Position numbers and translations under genes: made by a program. This document shows, piece by piece, positions 5,111-6,912 of a stretch of DNA of 6,912 nt (position 1 is its first letter; each line of letters starts with the position of its first letter). Below the pieces are notes generated by a model. The model had not been told where the DNA came from. It made no database searches and saw nothing but the letters and a program-made list of their open reading frames with translations. Source of the stretch: Candidatus Poseidoniaceae archaeon (lineage in GTDB: Archaea > Thermoplasmatota > Poseidoniia > Poseidoniales > Poseidoniaceae); NCBI GenBank assembly GCA_013330015.1, contig DUJC01000086.1:1745-8656 (forward strand), given 5' to 3'.

Positions 5111-6912
5111 ATGATACCCGTCCTAATCATGATGCTTCTAGCCCTCGTGAGTCCGTCGATTGAAATGTCCACATTGGACGAAAGTGAACCTGTTCAGACA
5201 ACATCTGGGCGTCAAGGTAGCCTTGATGTTGATTGCAGTGGCTACACTTTCGAAGACCTCTTCGAGTACGATTTCGCTCTCTTCACGCTCGATATCAATG
5301 ACGACTGGGCAACCGGTGCTATGGATGCGAGAGCGTGGGTAAATGGCAGCAAATCTGCTGTTGTCCGAGACAATTTGGATGGTCTGTTTGAAGGCGTCCC
5401 CGGAGGTGACGATGATTGGATTTCAACCGATGAGCGAGAAGCTGTTCGCTCCATAGGACCAAAGTGTATTGCAGACATGGAAACACGACTCGGTATCCGC
5501 GAAGGTCTTGCACACCGAGGAAACGTTGACTGGAACGATCTTGAATTCGTTGAAGACGGAATTGCACTCGATGAAGTCAACCTCGTTCCAACAGGCCACG
5601 AGCAGGAGCGTTCGTGCAGTAGTCCACTTTCAGATGCTGGATGCAAGGAAGTCCCGGTCACGGTGACGGACGATCTAGAAATTCACTTGCTCATTGCTGA
5701 AAATCAAAACAACAACGTGCGTTTTGACCAACTTCCAAACCAAGGTAGCTCGAATTTTACACTTGCCATGAACATCACCAACATCACCGATGCACGCCTC
5801 GTCATGACCTTCCCTGTTGAACAAGGACTACGTGTTGCCGAAATGGGCTTCTATGACGATGGAGTTCTCAATGAAGCACTTGTAGCACCAGAAAGCGAAT
5901 TCCTACCAGACGGGCGATTGCGTATCGTCGCTGATGTCGATTACCCGCTCGGTTCCTATCCCATGGTCCGCAATCTGTTTGTTGACTTTACGACCATGGC
6001 ACCGTTCACCAACGAGGACCCTGTTTGGAGCACACTCGCACCAGCAGAAGGAACCATCATCCCAGTTGGGACAACCAACGGTGAGATGCTTGCAGCAGAA
6101 GATGCAGGCACGTGGGTGACCGACGAGAGCGGATGGAGTTTGCATTGTAATTTCGCTGAATCTGGCTGGGATATTCGCATGGATGAAAACGCTGCATTGT
6201 ACGTTACTGCAAACGGTGATTCAGCCGTAGGACAGTGTGCTGGCGTAGATGCATTTGGCGCAGAGACCGTTGAGCACCGCAACTACACCTTTGGCAAGGT
6301 CATGGACGCCTCTGCAACAGTGTCAAGCGATGGTGATCAAATTGAATTCGTTGTTGCACCAACCGACATTGTTCAAAGCCTGACCGTAACAGCTCACGCC
6401 CATCAAACCTCCGCCATGGGCTCAGAAACCACTGTAGTGGTACAAGGGGCATTCACGGTTCTCTACGTGTCTATGTCTGGCCTTGCACCAGGCGAAGTCA
6501 TGATTATGGGTTCCGCCACCGCCAACGGAATGTTGGATTACAACTTCATGCTTGACTTGGGCATCGAAAAGGCGAACACACCTCCAACGATTACGATTGA
6601 CACCAATCTTCAGGGTCAGGAGGCTGAGTGGGAAATCGACGGACTGAAGTTTACGCTCAATGGAAACGTCATCGATCCTGATGGCCAAGATGTGAGCATG
6701 GTCTTGAGCATCTGCAACGGCCAAACATCGAATTTCAATCGAGACAATCTCGCATGGGAAATTCAAGTCTCCATTGCCAACTGTATCCAAAACAATGTTG
6801 AATCACCATACAACGTGGTTATCGTTGCAACCGATGAGTCTGGTGCAACAACCACTTTGAACATCGATGTGGTTGATCCGAACGCTGGAAGCACCGATTC
6901 TGGTGGCGATTC
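5111..6912 (+). CDS. Large exported protein with paired cysteines, C-terminus beyond right edge
   Basis: The frame is open from the ATG at 5111 to the window end, giving 600 codons so far. The first residues (MIPVLIMMLLALVSPS) form a short signal-peptide-like hydrophobic stretch with no basic n-region; no ATG, GTG or TTG exists between the upstream in-frame stop (5072-5074) and 5111. The mature part is acidic and beta-rich. Eight cysteines fall in close pairs (about 42/119, 169/178, 346/376, 535/558), consistent with disulfides outside the cell. Several N-glycosylation sequons are visible (N-F-T, N-I-T twice, N-Y-T, N-G-S). From about residue 492 an Ig/cadherin-like domain appears to begin (NTPPTITI, then NGNVIDPDGQDVSM), ending near VDPNAGSTDSGGD, which looks like a linker. 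I recognise no enzyme motif. The protein follows the ABC pair closely and may be its substrate, partner or a cell-surface component it helps assemble; this is inference. Confidence 0.85.
   Translation, partial: MIPVLIMMLLALVSPSIEMSTLDESEPVQTTSGRQGSLDVDCSGYTFEDLFEYDFALFTLDINDDWATGAMDARAWVNGSKSAVVRDNLDGLFEGVPGGDDDWISTDEREAVRSIGPKCIADMETRLGIREGLAHRGNVDWNDLEFVEDGIALDEVNLVPTGHEQERSCSSPLSDAGCKEVPVTVTDDLEIHLLIAENQNNNVRFDQLPNQGSSNFTLAMNITNITDARLVMTFPVEQGLRVAEMGFYDDGVLNEALVAPESEFLPDGRLRIVADVDYPLGSYPMVRNLFVDFTTMAPFTNEDPVWSTLAPAEGTIIPVGTTNGEMLAAEDAGTWVTDESGWSLHCNFAESGWDIRMDENAALYVTANGDSAVGQCAGVDAFGAETVEHRNYTFGKVMDASATVSSDGDQIEFVVAPTDIVQSLTVTAHAHQTSAMGSETTVVVQGAFTVLYVSMSGLAPGEVMIMGSATANGMLDYNFMLDLGIEKANTPPTITIDTNLQGQEAEWEIDGLKFTLNGNVIDPDGQDVSMVLSICNGQTSNFNRDNLAWEIQVSIANCIQNNVESPYNVVIVATDESGATTTLNIDVVDPNAGSTDSGGD

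Noticed and set aside
5242..5661. 139-codon minus-strand ORF opposite the large secreted protein
   Set aside because: Ser/Pro/Arg-rich composition typical of an antisense shadow; the plus frame has continuous coding character and paired cysteines.
6422..6790. 122-codon minus-strand ORF near the right edge
   Set aside because: It lies fully inside the secreted-protein frame, with no start context, and the plus frame here contains a coherent Ig/cadherin-like segment.

Overview
The window looks like part of a planktonic archaeal genome, most likely marine group II Euryarchaeota (Poseidoniales) or a close relative in Thermoplasmatota. This rests on overall style: an archaeal-type lipoprotein N-terminus (hydrophobic core, F-A-G-C, acidic and serine-rich linker), genes mostly without Shine-Dalgarno motifs, AT-rich TATA-like elements, compact gene packing and a large secreted protein with paired cysteines. 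The lineage is inferred, not proven. No rRNA, tRNA, CRISPR array or insertion sequence was seen.

Layout: (1) 1-182, minus strand: the first 60 codons of a secreted lipoprotein that runs off the left edge. (2) 183-328: divergent promoter region with two palindromes of the form TTAGG-N4-CCTAA. (3) 329-1978, plus: a multi-pass GT-C (family 39/PMT_2-like) glycosyltransferase. (4) 1979-2248: an intergenic stretch with two more copies of the same palindrome, a TATA-like element between them, a possible 52-codon minus-strand ORF, and a hairpin followed by a T run. (5) 2249-3163, minus: an unrecognised membrane protein with a C-terminal extracytoplasmic domain. (6) 3227-5064, plus: an ABC-2 type ATPase and permease pair overlapping by 4 bp. 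(7) 5111 to the right edge, plus: a large exported protein with eight cysteines, still open.

The most interesting signal is the four-copy palindrome (242-277 and 2200-2248). Its core closely resembles the right part of the DtxR/IdeR metal-repressor box, with 13 of 14 bases identical in the best copy. One pair sits upstream of the lipoprotein, as expected for a metal-responsive uptake system. The other pair brackets a TATA-like element ahead of a very short transcription unit of about 200-225 nt that appears to end in a terminator-like hairpin. This suggests a metal-repressed small RNA or small protein, functionally reminiscent of bacterial iron-responsive sRNAs such as RyhB. The idea comes from sequence layout only and needs transcript and binding data.

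The right half reads as a second module: a NosF/NosY-like ABC pair with an adjacent secreted protein in place of a recognisable NosD, divergent from a membrane-anchored protein of unknown function.
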